DNA of 64,000 nt, from assembly GCF_036250695.1 (NCBI RefSeq), contig NZ_CP109427.1, forward strand, positions 6,262,001 to 6,326,000, in the 5' to 3' direction. Of the stretch, positions 25,537 to 34,420 are shown in pieces (position 1 is the stretch's first letter; every line of letters starts with the position of its first letter). The DNA is from Streptomyces sp. NBC_01497 (GTDB lineage Bacteria > Actinomycetota > Actinomycetes > Streptomycetales > Streptomycetaceae). Position numbers and translations under genes: made by a program. The notes beneath the pieces are model-generated. The model saw only the letters and a list, made by a program, of their open reading frames with translations, was not told the origin of the DNA and did no database searches.

Positions 25537-28248
25537 GTGGCTGAGACAGCATCGAAGAAGACCGTGACAGATCGTCCGCGCCTGCTCCTCATGGACGGGC
25601 ACTCCCTGGCGTACCGGGCGTTCTTCGCGCTGCCCGCGGAGAACTTCACGACCGCGTCGGGCCAGCCGACCAATGCCATCTACGGCTTCGCGTCGATGCT
25701 GGCGAACACGTTGCGTGACGAGGCGCCCACGCACTTCGCCGTCGCGTTCGACGTGTCGCGCAAGACCTGGCGCTCCGGTGAGTTCCCGGAGTACAAGGCG
25801 AACCGCTCCACGACCCCCGACGAGTTTAAGGGACAGGTCGAACTCATCGGGGAGCTCCTGGACGCGATGCACGCGGACCGCTTCGCCGTCGAGGGCTTCG
25901 AGGCGGACGACATCATCGCCACCCTCGTCACCCAGGCCGAGGCCGAGGGCTTCGACGTGCTCATCGTCACGGGCGACCGGGACTCCTTCCAGCTGGTCAG
26001 CGACCACACCACGGTGCTGTACCCGACCAAGGGCGTGTCCGAGCTCACGCGCTTCACCCCCGCGAAGGTCCACGAGAAGTATGGACTGACCCCCGCGCAG
26101 TACCCGGACTTCGCGGCGCTGCGGGGCGATCCGTCCGACAACCTCCCCGGCATCCCCGGCGTCGGCGAGAAGACCGCCGCGAAGTGGATCAACCAGTTCG
26201 GCTCGTTCGCGGAGCTCGTGGAGCGCGCCGACGAGGTCAAGGGCAAAGCCGGCCAGAACTTCCGGGACCACCTCCCGTCGGTCCAGCTCAACCGCCGCCT
26301 GACCGAGATGGTCAAGGACGTGCCGCTGCCGAAGCCCGTGTCGCTGCTGGCCCGCGAGCCCTACGACCGCGGTGCGCTGACCGGCCTGCTGGAGCTCCTG
26401 GAGATCCGCAACCCGAGCCTGCGCGAGCGGCTGCTCGCCGTCGACCCGGGCGCCGCGGAGGCGGAGCCGCCCGCGCCCGCCGAGGGCATCGCGCTCGACG
26501 GCTCCGTCCTCACCACCGGCGAACTCGCCCCCTGGCTCGCCGAGCACGGCACGGTGCCGCTCGGCGTCGCCACGGTCGACACCTGGGCGCTCGGCACGGG
26601 CAGCATCACCGAGATCGCCCTCGCCACCGCCGAGGGACCCGCCGCCTGGTTCGACACCACTCAGCTCGACGAGGCCGACGAGCGGGCCCTCACCGCGTGG
26701 CTCGGCGACGCCGACCGCCCCAAGGTCCTGCACAAAGCGAAGAACCTTCATAGGGTCCTGCCCGAGCACGGCTGGCACATCAAGGGCGTCGGCATGGACA
26801 CCGCGCTCGCCGCCTACCTCGTCAAGCCGGGCCGCCGCTCCTTCGAACTGGACTCGCTCGCCGTCGAGTACCTCGGCCGTGAGCTCACCCCGCCCGCGGC
26901 GGCCGACGGGCAGCTCGCGTTCGGCACCGACGAGCAGGCCGAGGCCGAGGCGCTGATGTCGCAGGCGCGCGCCGTCCTCGACCTCGGTGTCGCGTTCACG
27001 GAGCGGCTCACCGAGGTCGGCGCGACTCGCCTCCTCGACGAGATCGAGCTGCCCACCTCCACCATGCTGGCCCGGCTCGAGCGGCACGGCATCGCCGCGG
27101 ACCGCGCCCATCTGGAGGCGATGGAGCAGCAGTTCGCCGGCGCCGTGCAGCAGGCCGTCAAGGAGGCCCACGCCGCCGTCGGCCGCGAGTTCAACCTCGG
27201 CTCGCCCAAGCAGCTCCAGGAGGTGCTCTTCGGTGAACTGGGCCTGCCGAAGACGAAGAAGACCAAGACGGGCTACACCACCGACGCCGACGCCCTCGCC
27301 TGGCTCGCCGCGCAGACCGAGCACGAACTTCCCGTGATCATGTTGCGCCACCGCGAGCAGGCCAAGCTGCGGGTCACGGTCGAGGGCCTGATCAAGAGCA
27401 TCGCGGGCGACGAGCGCATCCACACGACGTTCAACCAGACCGTCGCGGCGACCGGCCGGCTCTCCTCCACCGACCCCAACCTGCAGAACATCCCGGTCCG
27501 CACGGACGAGGGCCGGGCCATCCGCCGCGGCTTCGTCGTCGGCGAGGGCTTCGAGTCGCTGATGACCGCGGACTACAGCCAGATCGAACTGCGCGTCATG
27601 GCCCACCTGTCGGAGGACGACGACCTCGTCGAGGCATTCGCCTCCGGCGAGGACCTGCACACGACGGTCGCCTCCCAGGTCTTCGACGTCGACAAGGGGT
27701 CCGTCGACCCCGAGATGCGGCGCAAGATCAAGGCCATGTCGTACGGGCTGGCCTACGGCCTCTCCGCGTTCGGCCTGTCCGGGCAGTTGGGCATCGAGGC
27801 CGCCGAGGCGCGCGTCCTGATGGAGAACTACTTCGAGCGCTTCGGCGGCGTACGGGACTACCTGCGCCGCGTCGTGGACGAGGCACGGGCCACCGGCTAC
27901 ACCGAGACCATGCTCGGCCGCCGCCGCTACCTCCCGGACCTCAACAGCGACAACCGCCAGCGCCGCGAGACCGCCGAGCGCATGGCGCTCAACGCCCCGA
28001 TCCAGGGCACCGCCGCGGACATCGTCAAGATCGCGATGCTCAACGTGGACCGCGCCCTGACCGAGGCTGCGCTCTCCTCCCGCATGCTGCTCCAGGTCCA
28101 CGACGAAATCGTCCTGGAGGTCGCCCCCGGCGAGCGGGACGCCGTGGAGGAACTGCTGCGCCGGGAGATGCCGGCCGCGGCCCAGCTCCGCGCCCCGCTC
28201 GACGTATCCGTCGGCTACGGGACCGACTGGGAGTCCGCGGCGCACTGA
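25537..28248 (+). CDS. polA: DNA polymerase I
   Basis: Repair and Okazaki-fragment polymerase, 903 residues. Residues about 10-300 form the 5'-3' nuclease (LLLMDGHSLAYRAFFALP, VEGFEADDIIATL, VTGDRDSFQL, GIPGVGEKTAAKW). The middle domain resembles the 3'-5' exonuclease fold but lacks its catalytic acids: where E. coli has DTE, this has VDTW. Residues about 500-903 are the polymerase: DYSQIELRVMAHLSEDDDL (motif A), RRKIKAMSYGLAYGLSAFGL (motif B), QVHDEIVLEV (motif C). So it probably has no proofreading, as in other actinobacteria. The GTG at 25537 follows AGGATCGGA. A strong terminator follows. Confidence 0.97.
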   Translation: MAETASKKTVTDRPRLLLMDGHSLAYRAFFALPAENFTTASGQPTNAIYGFASMLANTLRDEAPTHFAVAFDVSRKTWRSGEFPEYKANRSTTPDEFKGQVELIGELLDAMHADRFAVEGFEADDIIATLVTQAEAEGFDVLIVTGDRDSFQLVSDHTTVLYPTKGVSELTRFTPAKVHEKYGLTPAQYPDFAALRGDPSDNLPGIPGVGEKTAAKWINQFGSFAELVERADEVKGKAGQNFRDHLPSVQLNRRLTEMVKDVPLPKPVSLLAREPYDRGALTGLLELLEIRNPSLRERLLAVDPGAAEAEPPAPAEGIALDGSVLTTGELAPWLAEHGTVPLGVATVDTWALGTGSITEIALATAEGPAAWFDTTQLDEADERALTAWLGDADRPKVLHKAKNLHRVLPEHGWHIKGVGMDTALAAYLVKPGRRSFELDSLAVEYLGRELTPPAAADGQLAFGTDEQAEAEALMSQARAVLDLGVAFTERLTEVGATRLLDEIELPTSTMLARLERHGIAADRAHLEAMEQQFAGAVQQAVKEAHAAVGREFNLGSPKQLQEVLFGELGLPKTKKTKTGYTTDADALAWLAAQTEHELPVIMLRHREQAKLRVTVEGLIKSIAGDERIHTTFNQTVAATGRLSSTDPNLQNIPVRTDEGRAIRRGFVVGEGFESLMTADYSQIELRVMAHLSEDDDLVEAFASGEDLHTTVASQVFDVDKGSVDPEMRRKIKAMSYGLAYGLSAFGLSGQLGIEAAEARVLMENYFERFGGVRDYLRRVVDEARATGYTETMLGRRRYLPDLNSDNRQRRETAERMALNAPIQGTAADIVKIAMLNVDRALTEAALSSRMLLQVHDEIVLEVAPGERDAVEELLRREMPAAAQLRAPLDVSVGYGTDWESAAH

Positions 28249-28290
28249 CCGCGGCGATCCCGCGGACAGCCGCGGACGACGACCCCTGGT

Positions 28291-28342
28291 GAACGGTGGG
28301 CGGCGACGGCCCGGAAGGGCCGTCGCCGCCCACCGTTCTTTC
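28291..28342 (+). terminator. polA terminator with perfect 22-bp stem
   Basis: The arm 28291-28312 (beginning GAACGGTGGG) is exactly complementary to 28317-28338 around a GGAA tetraloop, followed by TTTCC. It lies 43 bp after the polA stop and is the strongest intrinsic terminator in the window. Confidence 0.93.
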
Positions 28343-28512
28343 CGCGTCCGGCCGGCCGTTCCTGTGAGTTCGGGAAGCGGAGGACGACGCACAGGTAGCG
28401 AAGTGGTGAAAAGCGGTCAGGGGGCGCTGTGCCCGCACCGGGTGGTGTCGTAGGGTCGCCTGAGTCGGGGCGCGGGAGCGCGAAGTGTCGTTCTGGGGGA
28501 GGGTCATTCGTC

Positions 28513-30276
28513 ATGGCAGCGCTATTCGGTCGCAGGCTGCGCAGAGGGGCGACCACGACGGCGGTCGCCGCCGTGGCCATCGCCGCACTCTCCGCCTCGG
28601 GAGCCCCCGGTCTCACCGCGCCCCTCACCGGCGCGGGCGGCGGGCAGCAGAGCGCGGGCGACGCGCAGGACTCCACCCCCGACACCGCCAGTGGCAACTC
28701 GCGCTACTACACGGACCTTCCGCCGCTCGACTCGCCGACGCCGGCCGCCGGCACCCTGCCGGACCCGGGCACGACGGTCGGCGGTTCCACTGAGTCGGGC
28801 ATCCCGGCGACCGTGCTCGCCGCGTATAAGCAGGCCGAGCAGGAGCTGCGGGGGACCAACCCGCAGTGCCACCTGCCCTGGCAGCTCCTCGCCGCGATCG
28901 GCAAGGTCGAGTCGGGTCAGGCGCGCGGCGGTGACGTCGACGCCAACGGCACGACGCTGCACCCCATACTCGGGCCCGTCCTCAACGGCGACGGGTTCGC
29001 GAACATCCCTGACACCGACCACGGCGTCTACGACCAGGACACGGTCCACGACCGCGCCGTCGGGCCCATGCAGTTCATTCCCTCCACCTGGCAGACCTGG
29101 GGCCGCGACGCGAACCACGACGGCGTCAAGGACCCCAACAACATCTTCGACGCCGCGCTCGCCACGGGCGCGAAGCTCTGCGCGAGCGATCACGACATGA
29201 CGGTCCAGGGCGACATGAACGCCGCGATCCTCAGCTACAACCAGTCGCAGGAGTACCTCGACACCGTCCTGTCCTGGTACGAGTACTACCGCAAGGGCAC
29301 CCACGAGATCCCGGACGGCACGGGCACCCTGCCCACCAGCACCAGCCCGGTCGACCCCTCGCCCTCCGCGGACCCCTTCTCCACCGCGCCGAGCACGCCC
29401 GCCCTGCCGACGCAGACGCCGAAGCCCCCGCAGAGCAGCCCGCCGTCCACCCCGACGAAGCCGGGTAAGCCCGGCAAGCCCGGCGGTGGCAGCAGCACCC
29501 CGCCGCCCACCAGCCCGCCCGCCACGCCCACGCCCGTCCTGAAGAGTCTGGCGAAGACCGCGGGCGACGCGCTGACCGCCATGGCGGGCGCGCTGTTCGA
29601 CGGGCACGCCGAGGTCCGCGCGCTCGACAGCACGGGCAAGCCGATGGCCGGGATCGCCGTCACCTTCGAGATCACCGGTGCCACGGACGCGCACTTCGAC
29701 GGCGGCGCCACCACCAAGACCACCGTCACCACCGGCAAGGACGGCACCGCGAGTGCCCCCGCCGTCCGGGCCGGCGAGGACGTGGGCGCGTTCAGCGTGC
29801 GGGCCACCGCGGGCAAGGCGCCCGCCGCCGACTTCAAGGCCTCCGTCACCCCGCACAGCGCCGACGCGCTCGTCTACCTCGGCAAGGACGGCGACCAGAG
29901 CACCGAGGCCGGGGCGGAGTTCAAGACCCCCATCGCCGTCAAGGCCACGCTGAAGGGCGAGGTCGCGGCCAAGGTGGCCGTGTCCGCGGCGATCGTGGAC
30001 GACAAGGGCAATCCGGTGGCGGCCGGCGGGCCGTCCTTCAAGAACGCCGACGGCACGCTCGTCACGACCCTGTCCGGGCTGACGACGGCCGCGGACGGCA
30101 CCCTGACCCTGCCGACGCTCGTCGCGGGCAAGGACGCCGGCACGTACCTGATCACGCTCACGGCTGCGAACGGCGGCGGCAGCGTGAGCGTCAAGGTGAC
30201 GGTCACTGAGGCGACCACCCCGTCCGACCCGCCGTCCGACGACCCGTCGCCCTCGCCGTCCGCCTCGGCCAAGTAG
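28513..30276 (+). CDS. Secreted lytic transglycosylase with Ig-like tail
   Basis: A 587-residue exported protein. Residues 1-35 are a signal peptide (LRRGATTTAVAAVAIAALSASGAPG). Residues about 95-265 form a transglycosylase SLT domain: LPWQLLAAIGKVESGQ with the catalytic glutamate, DRAVGPMQFIPSTWQTWGRD and SYNQSQEYLDTVLSWYEYY. It should cleave peptidoglycan glycan strands outside the cell. A Pro/Ser/Thr linker (about 270-340) leads to two Ig-like (Big) repeats, residues about 345-465 and 475-565, perhaps for wall attachment. A GGGGGAGGG ribosome-binding site precedes the ATG at 28513. Single gene, terminated at 30301-30331. Confidence 0.92.
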   Translation: MAALFGRRLRRGATTTAVAAVAIAALSASGAPGLTAPLTGAGGGQQSAGDAQDSTPDTASGNSRYYTDLPPLDSPTPAAGTLPDPGTTVGGSTESGIPATVLAAYKQAEQELRGTNPQCHLPWQLLAAIGKVESGQARGGDVDANGTTLHPILGPVLNGDGFANIPDTDHGVYDQDTVHDRAVGPMQFIPSTWQTWGRDANHDGVKDPNNIFDAALATGAKLCASDHDMTVQGDMNAAILSYNQSQEYLDTVLSWYEYYRKGTHEIPDGTGTLPTSTSPVDPSPSADPFSTAPSTPALPTQTPKPPQSSPPSTPTKPGKPGKPGGGSSTPPPTSPPATPTPVLKSLAKTAGDALTAMAGALFDGHAEVRALDSTGKPMAGIAVTFEITGATDAHFDGGATTKTTVTTGKDGTASAPAVRAGEDVGAFSVRATAGKAPAADFKASVTPHSADALVYLGKDGDQSTEAGAEFKTPIAVKATLKGEVAAKVAVSAAIVDDKGNPVAAGGPSFKNADGTLVTTLSGLTTAADGTLTLPTLVAGKDAGTYLITLTAANGGGSVSVKVTVTEATTPSDPPSDDPSPSPSASAK

Positions 30277-30300
30277 CCACCCGGGCGCCACGCACGTGCC

Positions 30301-30331
30301 CGCCCCCGTCCGGCCCGTCCGAACGGGGGCG
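30301..30331. terminator. Terminator between the transglycosylase and hrpB
   Basis: CGCCCCCGT (30301-30309) pairs with ACGGGGGCG (30323-30331). It lies between convergent genes and can serve both. A run of CCCGGAC repeats follows at about 30357-30383. Confidence 0.7.
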
Positions 30332-30499
30332 GCGCCGTGCCGGGACCCGCATCGCCCGGGACCCGGACCCGGACCCGGACCCGCCCGAAGCCGTCCGCAC
30401 GAGGCCCGCGCGTACGCCTGATCCCACGCGCCCGCACGCGGTGTGCAGGCCGCCGCGCGCCGGCCCCACCCGGGGCCGGCGCCGTCACGTGATCCCGGC

Positions 30500-33025
30500 T
30501 CAGTGCTTGCGTGGCTGCAGGCGCCGCGTCGGCCGGGCCGTGGACGGGTCCTCCGGCCAGGGGTGGCGCGGATACCGGCCGCGCAACTCCGCGCGCACCG
30601 CCCGGTACCCCTCCTGCCAGAACGACGCCAGGTCCGCCGTGACCGCCGCGGGGCGGCCCGCGGGCGACAGCAGGTGCACCACCACGGGCACGCCCGCCAC
30701 CGTGGGGGTCTCCCGCAGCCCGAACAGCTCCTGCAGTTTGACCGCGAGCACCGGCTGCTCGCCCTCGTAGTCGACCCGCACGCGCGACCCGCTCGGCACC
30801 TCGATGCGCTCCGGCGCCAGCTCGTCAAGCCGCCCGGCCTCGCCCCTCGCCCAGGGCAGCAGCCGCCGCAGCGCCTGCCCCGCGTCGATCCTGGCCAGGT
30901 CCGCCCGGCGCCGGGCCCGCGACAGCTCGGGCTCCAGCCAGTCGTCCGCGTGCTCCAGCAGCGCCGAATCCGACACGTCCGGCCAGCCGCCGCCCACGGC
31001 GCGCCGCAGGAATGCCAGCCGGTCCCGCAACTGCCGCGCCTCGCGCGTCCAGTGCAGCAGCCCCGGGCCTTCGCGCCGCAGCCCGTCGAGCAGCGCGTCC
31101 CGTACGAGCCCGGCCGCCGGGTTGCGCAGCGGCCGTACGGACAACTCGACCGCGCCCAGCCGCTCCACGCGCCTGGCCACCACGTCGCCGTCCTGCCAGT
31201 GGACCTCCTCGGCCGCCGAACGCAGCGCCCCCGCCGCCTCAAGCGCCGTGCCCTCGTCGATGACGGCCGCCAGCCGCACCCGGGCCGCCGGTGCCGTCGC
31301 GGGCCGGTCCGCCACCGCGACGGCCAGCCACTCCTGGCCGCGCAGCCGGGATCCCTCGGTGAGTTCCGCGCCCGTCCCCGACACCATCAGGTACGTCCCG
31401 CCGCCACGCGCCCCTGCCACCCGCTCCGGGAAGGCGAGCGCGGCGACCAGACCCGCCACCGCGTCGTCGCCGCCGCGGCCGCCCCGCCGCCCGCGCACCG
31501 CGTCGGGGAGCGCGCCCTCCAGCCGCCGCACCTCCTGGCGCCACCGCGCGCCGTACGCGTCGCCGCCCGCGCGCGCCGCCCGTAGAGCCGCCGCCAGGTC
31601 GTCGCCGTAGGAGCGCGGAGGCTCCTCGCTCAGCAGGGCGACGACCTCCGCCGCGGCCCGCGCGCCGACCCGCTCGGCACCGTCCAGCAGGGCCCGTGCC
31701 AGCCGGGGGTGCACACCCAGCCGGGCCAGCCGGGCGCCGCGCGGCGTGGCCCTGCCAGTGCCGGGCTCCGTCGCGCCGATCGCTGCCAGCACCTCGCGCG
31801 CCGCCGCCAGCGCGCCGGCCGGCGGCGCGTCGAGCAGTGCGAGGCCCGAGGCGTCCGGGTCGCCCCAGCACGCGGCTGCCAGCGCGAACGCCGTCAGGTC
31901 CGCGACCTTGATCTCCGGCGCGGGGAACCGGGCGAGGCGGCCGTGGTCGGCCTCGGGCCAGCACCGGTACACCGCGCCGGGCGCCTCGCGCCCGGCGCGG
32001 CCCGCGCGCTGCGTGGCGCCCGCCTGCGACACCCGGACCGTCGCCAGAGCGCTCAGGCCGCGCGCGTGGTCCGTGCGCGGTTCGCGGGCGAGCCCCGCGT
32101 CCACCACCACCCGTACGCCCGGCACCGTCAGGCTCGACTCGGCGACCGCCGTCGCCAGCACCACCCGCCGCCCGCCCGTGGGCCCGGCGAGGACCGCGTC
32201 CTGCACGGCGGCGGGCGCCCGCCCGTGCACCTGGAGCACCTCGGCGCCGAGTTCGCCGGTGTCGCCCAACTGCCCGGCCACGCGGCCGATCTCACCGACG
32301 CCCGGCAGGAAGACCAGGACGTCCCCGGTGCGTTCGGCGAGCGCCCTGCGCACCACCGACGCCACGTGCGTCAGCAGCGCGGGATCGACCCGCATGCTGT
32401 GCGGCGGCCGCACGGGCCGGGCCGGCGGCGCCCACACCACGTCCACCGGGTGGGCGACACCGCCGGCCTCCACCACGGGCGCGTCCCCGAGGAGCGCGGA
32501 CCAGCCGGCCGCGTCCGTCGTCGCGGACGCCGCCACCAGCCGCAGTTCCGGCCGCAGGGCCGCTCGTACGTCCAGCAGGAACGCGGCAGCCGTGTCGGCG
32601 TCCAGGTGCCGCTCGTGGCACTCGTCCAGGATCACCACGTCCACGCCCGCCAGCTCCTGGTCGCGCTGGAGCCGCTGGAGCAGGACGCCGGTGGTCACCA
32701 CCTCCACGACCGTGTCGGGCCCCACCGCGCGCTCCCCGCGCACCGTGAACCCCACCCGCTGCCCGGCGCGCTCGCCCAGCAGCCACGCCATCCGGCGGGC
32801 CGCCGCGCGCGCCGCGATCCGCCGCGGCTCGGCGACGAGGACCCGTCGCACCGGACCGCCGCCGGGCAGCAGCCCCGCGAGCGCCAGCGGTACGAGGGTC
32901 GTCTTGCCGGTGCCCGGCGGCGCGCAGAGCACCGCGCACCCGGCCGCGTCGAGCGCCGCGGTCAGTTCCGGCAGCACCGCCTTGACGGGCAGGGCGGCGA
33001 GCGCGTCGGCGCGCGGGGACGTCAC
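30500..33025 (-). CDS. hrpB: ATP-dependent helicase HrpB
   Basis: DEAH-box-type helicase of 841 residues, the usual HrpB length. Walker A is APPGTGKTTLVPLAL near residue 40, motif II is DECHERHLD (DECH variant), motif III is VAASATTDA, and motif VI is QRAGRAGREAPG. The C-terminal HrpB-specific domain follows (GVPVVVHLLSPAGRPAAVTADLASFW and YRAVRAELRGRYPRHPWPEDP within it). Its RNA or DNA role in bacteria is poorly defined. It starts with a GTG 3 bp after the methyltransferase stop, so the two are one transcript. Confidence 0.95.
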   Translation of the reverse strand: MTSPRADALAALPVKAVLPELTAALDAAGCAVLCAPPGTGKTTLVPLALAGLLPGGGPVRRVLVAEPRRIAARAAARRMAWLLGERAGQRVGFTVRGERAVGPDTVVEVVTTGVLLQRLQRDQELAGVDVVILDECHERHLDADTAAAFLLDVRAALRPELRLVAASATTDAAGWSALLGDAPVVEAGGVAHPVDVVWAPPARPVRPPHSMRVDPALLTHVASVVRRALAERTGDVLVFLPGVGEIGRVAGQLGDTGELGAEVLQVHGRAPAAVQDAVLAGPTGGRRVVLATAVAESSLTVPGVRVVVDAGLAREPRTDHARGLSALATVRVSQAGATQRAGRAGREAPGAVYRCWPEADHGRLARFPAPEIKVADLTAFALAAACWGDPDASGLALLDAPPAGALAAAREVLAAIGATEPGTGRATPRGARLARLGVHPRLARALLDGAERVGARAAAEVVALLSEEPPRSYGDDLAAALRAARAGGDAYGARWRQEVRRLEGALPDAVRGRRGGRGGDDAVAGLVAALAFPERVAGARGGGTYLMVSGTGAELTEGSRLRGQEWLAVAVADRPATAPAARVRLAAVIDEGTALEAAGALRSAAEEVHWQDGDVVARRVERLGAVELSVRPLRNPAAGLVRDALLDGLRREGPGLLHWTREARQLRDRLAFLRRAVGGGWPDVSDSALLEHADDWLEPELSRARRRADLARIDAGQALRRLLPWARGEAGRLDELAPERIEVPSGSRVRVDYEGEQPVLAVKLQELFGLRETPTVAGVPVVVHLLSPAGRPAAVTADLASFWQEGYRAVRAELRGRYPRHPWPEDPSTARPTRRLQPRKH

Positions 33026-33028
33026 GCG

Positions 33029-33976
33029 TCAGTCCCGTACGCAGACGAAGATCGCGGTGCCCGGCAGCAGCCGCCCGCGCAGCGGCGACCAGCCACCCCA
33101 CTCCTGCGTGTTCCACGCCGGCCACTCCGGCTCGACCAGGTCCACCAGCCGGAACCCGGACGCCGTCAGGTCCCGTACCCGGTCGCCGAGGGTCCTGTGG
33201 TGCTCCACGTACACCGCGTTGCCCTCCTCGTCCTGCTCGACGTAGGGCGTGCGGTCGAAGTACGGCATCGTCGCGGTCAGGCCCTCGGGGCCCGGTTCGT
33301 CGGGGAACGCCCAGCGCACCGGGTGCGTCACCGAGAACACCCACCGGCCGCCGGGCCGCAGCACCCGGTGCACCTCGTGGAAGACCTTCGCGGAGTCGGC
33401 GACGAACGGCACCGCGCCGTACGCGGAACACGCCAGGTCGAACGCGCCGTCGCGGAACGGCAGCACCCCCGCGTCGGCCTGGACCAGCGCGAGCGGGCGG
33501 GCCCGCTCGTCGTCGATGCGGCGGCCGTGCTGGAGCTGGCGGTGCGAGAGGTCAAGGGCGACGGGCCGGGCCCCCTGCGCCGCGAGCCAGCGCGAGCACT
33601 GGGCGGCACCCGCGCCGATCTCCAGGACGTCGAGCCCGCTCAGCGACTCCAGCGGGCCGAGGAGTTCCGCCTCCATCTCGTCCAGGCCCTCGGGGCACCA
33701 GACGAAGCGGTCGTCGCCGAGGAACGTGCCGTGCTCACTCTGGTACTCGTCGGCGTTCCTGTCCCACCACCCGCGGTTCGCGCGGGAACTCTCGGCTTCA
33801 CCGGCGCCGCGGCGGGCGGCCTCCGGTTCGCTGCCTTCGTCCTCCCCGTCGCCGTCCGCGGGTGCTTCGTGCCCCGCCTCGTACAGAAGGGGGTCGTAGG
33901 GCGCCGCGCGGTCCTCGTGCGCGGGCGGCTGCGGGGTACTGGTGCGGGGCTCGTGTGCTCCGGGCTCTTGGATCAT
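33029..33976 (-). CDS. Class I SAM-dependent methyltransferase
   Basis: A 315-residue enzyme with the Rossmann methyltransferase core in residues about 100-240: motif I VLEIGAGAAQCSRWLAAQG, motif II-like PVALDLSHRQL, GVLPFRDGAFDLACSAYGAVPFV and the motif VLRPGGRWVFSVTHPVRW. The acidic, disordered N-terminus of about 75 residues (HEPRTSTPQPPAHEDRAAPY) is typical of Streptomyces versions. The methyl acceptor is unknown. First gene of an apparent two-gene operon with hrpB; it diverges from rpsA across a 444-bp region. Confidence 0.9.
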   Translation of the reverse strand: MIQEPGAHEPRTSTPQPPAHEDRAAPYDPLLYEAGHEAPADGDGEDEGSEPEAARRGAGEAESSRANRGWWDRNADEYQSEHGTFLGDDRFVWCPEGLDEMEAELLGPLESLSGLDVLEIGAGAAQCSRWLAAQGARPVALDLSHRQLQHGRRIDDERARPLALVQADAGVLPFRDGAFDLACSAYGAVPFVADSAKVFHEVHRVLRPGGRWVFSVTHPVRWAFPDEPGPEGLTATMPYFDRTPYVEQDEEGNAVYVEHHRTLGDRVRDLTASGFRLVDLVEPEWPAWNTQEWGGWSPLRGRLLPGTAIFVCVRD

Positions 33977-34180
33977 CGTGTCCGTCGTCGTAGGGTGCGT
34001 GCAGTCTCCGAAGGGACCGGCCGCAACGGCCGGCCGCTGGGCCGAGTGTGGCAGCGGGCCGCCCGCGACCGCCCGGCCGGGTCCTGGGTGCGGGGCCGGG
34101 CGGGCGGACGGAAGCGGGGCCCGCGCGACGTGCCACTTTCCGGTATGCGAGGTTCCGCCCCGGGTGTGCGCCTTCGCGCA

Positions 34181-34209
34181 TTGACCATGCCTGGCTGCCC
34201 CCGTATGCT
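34181..34209 (+). promoter_or_regulatory. Sigma-70-type promoter of rpsA and its long leader
   Basis: TTGACC (34181-34186) and TATGCT (34204-34209) are spaced by 17 bp, a good match to the principal HrdB consensus. Transcription would begin near 34216, giving a leader of about 205 nt before rpsA. The leader contains a hairpin at 34296-34317 (CCGGCCGGTA/TACCGACCGG, one mismatch). In E. coli rpsA is autoregulated through leader structure; a similar role is possible. The rest of the 444-bp stretch 33977-34420 holds no gene. Confidence 0.75.
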
Positions 34210-34420
34210 AAAGGTTGCGCTGCGGGCTTGCGCGCCTCAGACGTAGCAGCCGCGCTCGCATCTGTTCGGAGTTCCTCGCTCGTCGAGGCGCCCATCCGGC
34301 CGGTAGGTACCGACCGGGGCGGGCGCTCAATGGCGTGTCCGGTTCTTCCACAGACGCGATATCGGGCTCTCGGCGTAGCAGTACCTACGACTCACTGTCC
34401 GTACCGGAGCCCTTTCCCAC

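Noticed and set aside
25510..28392. 960-codon open frame opposite polA
   Set aside because: Antisense shadow of polA with biased composition; no recognisable domain.
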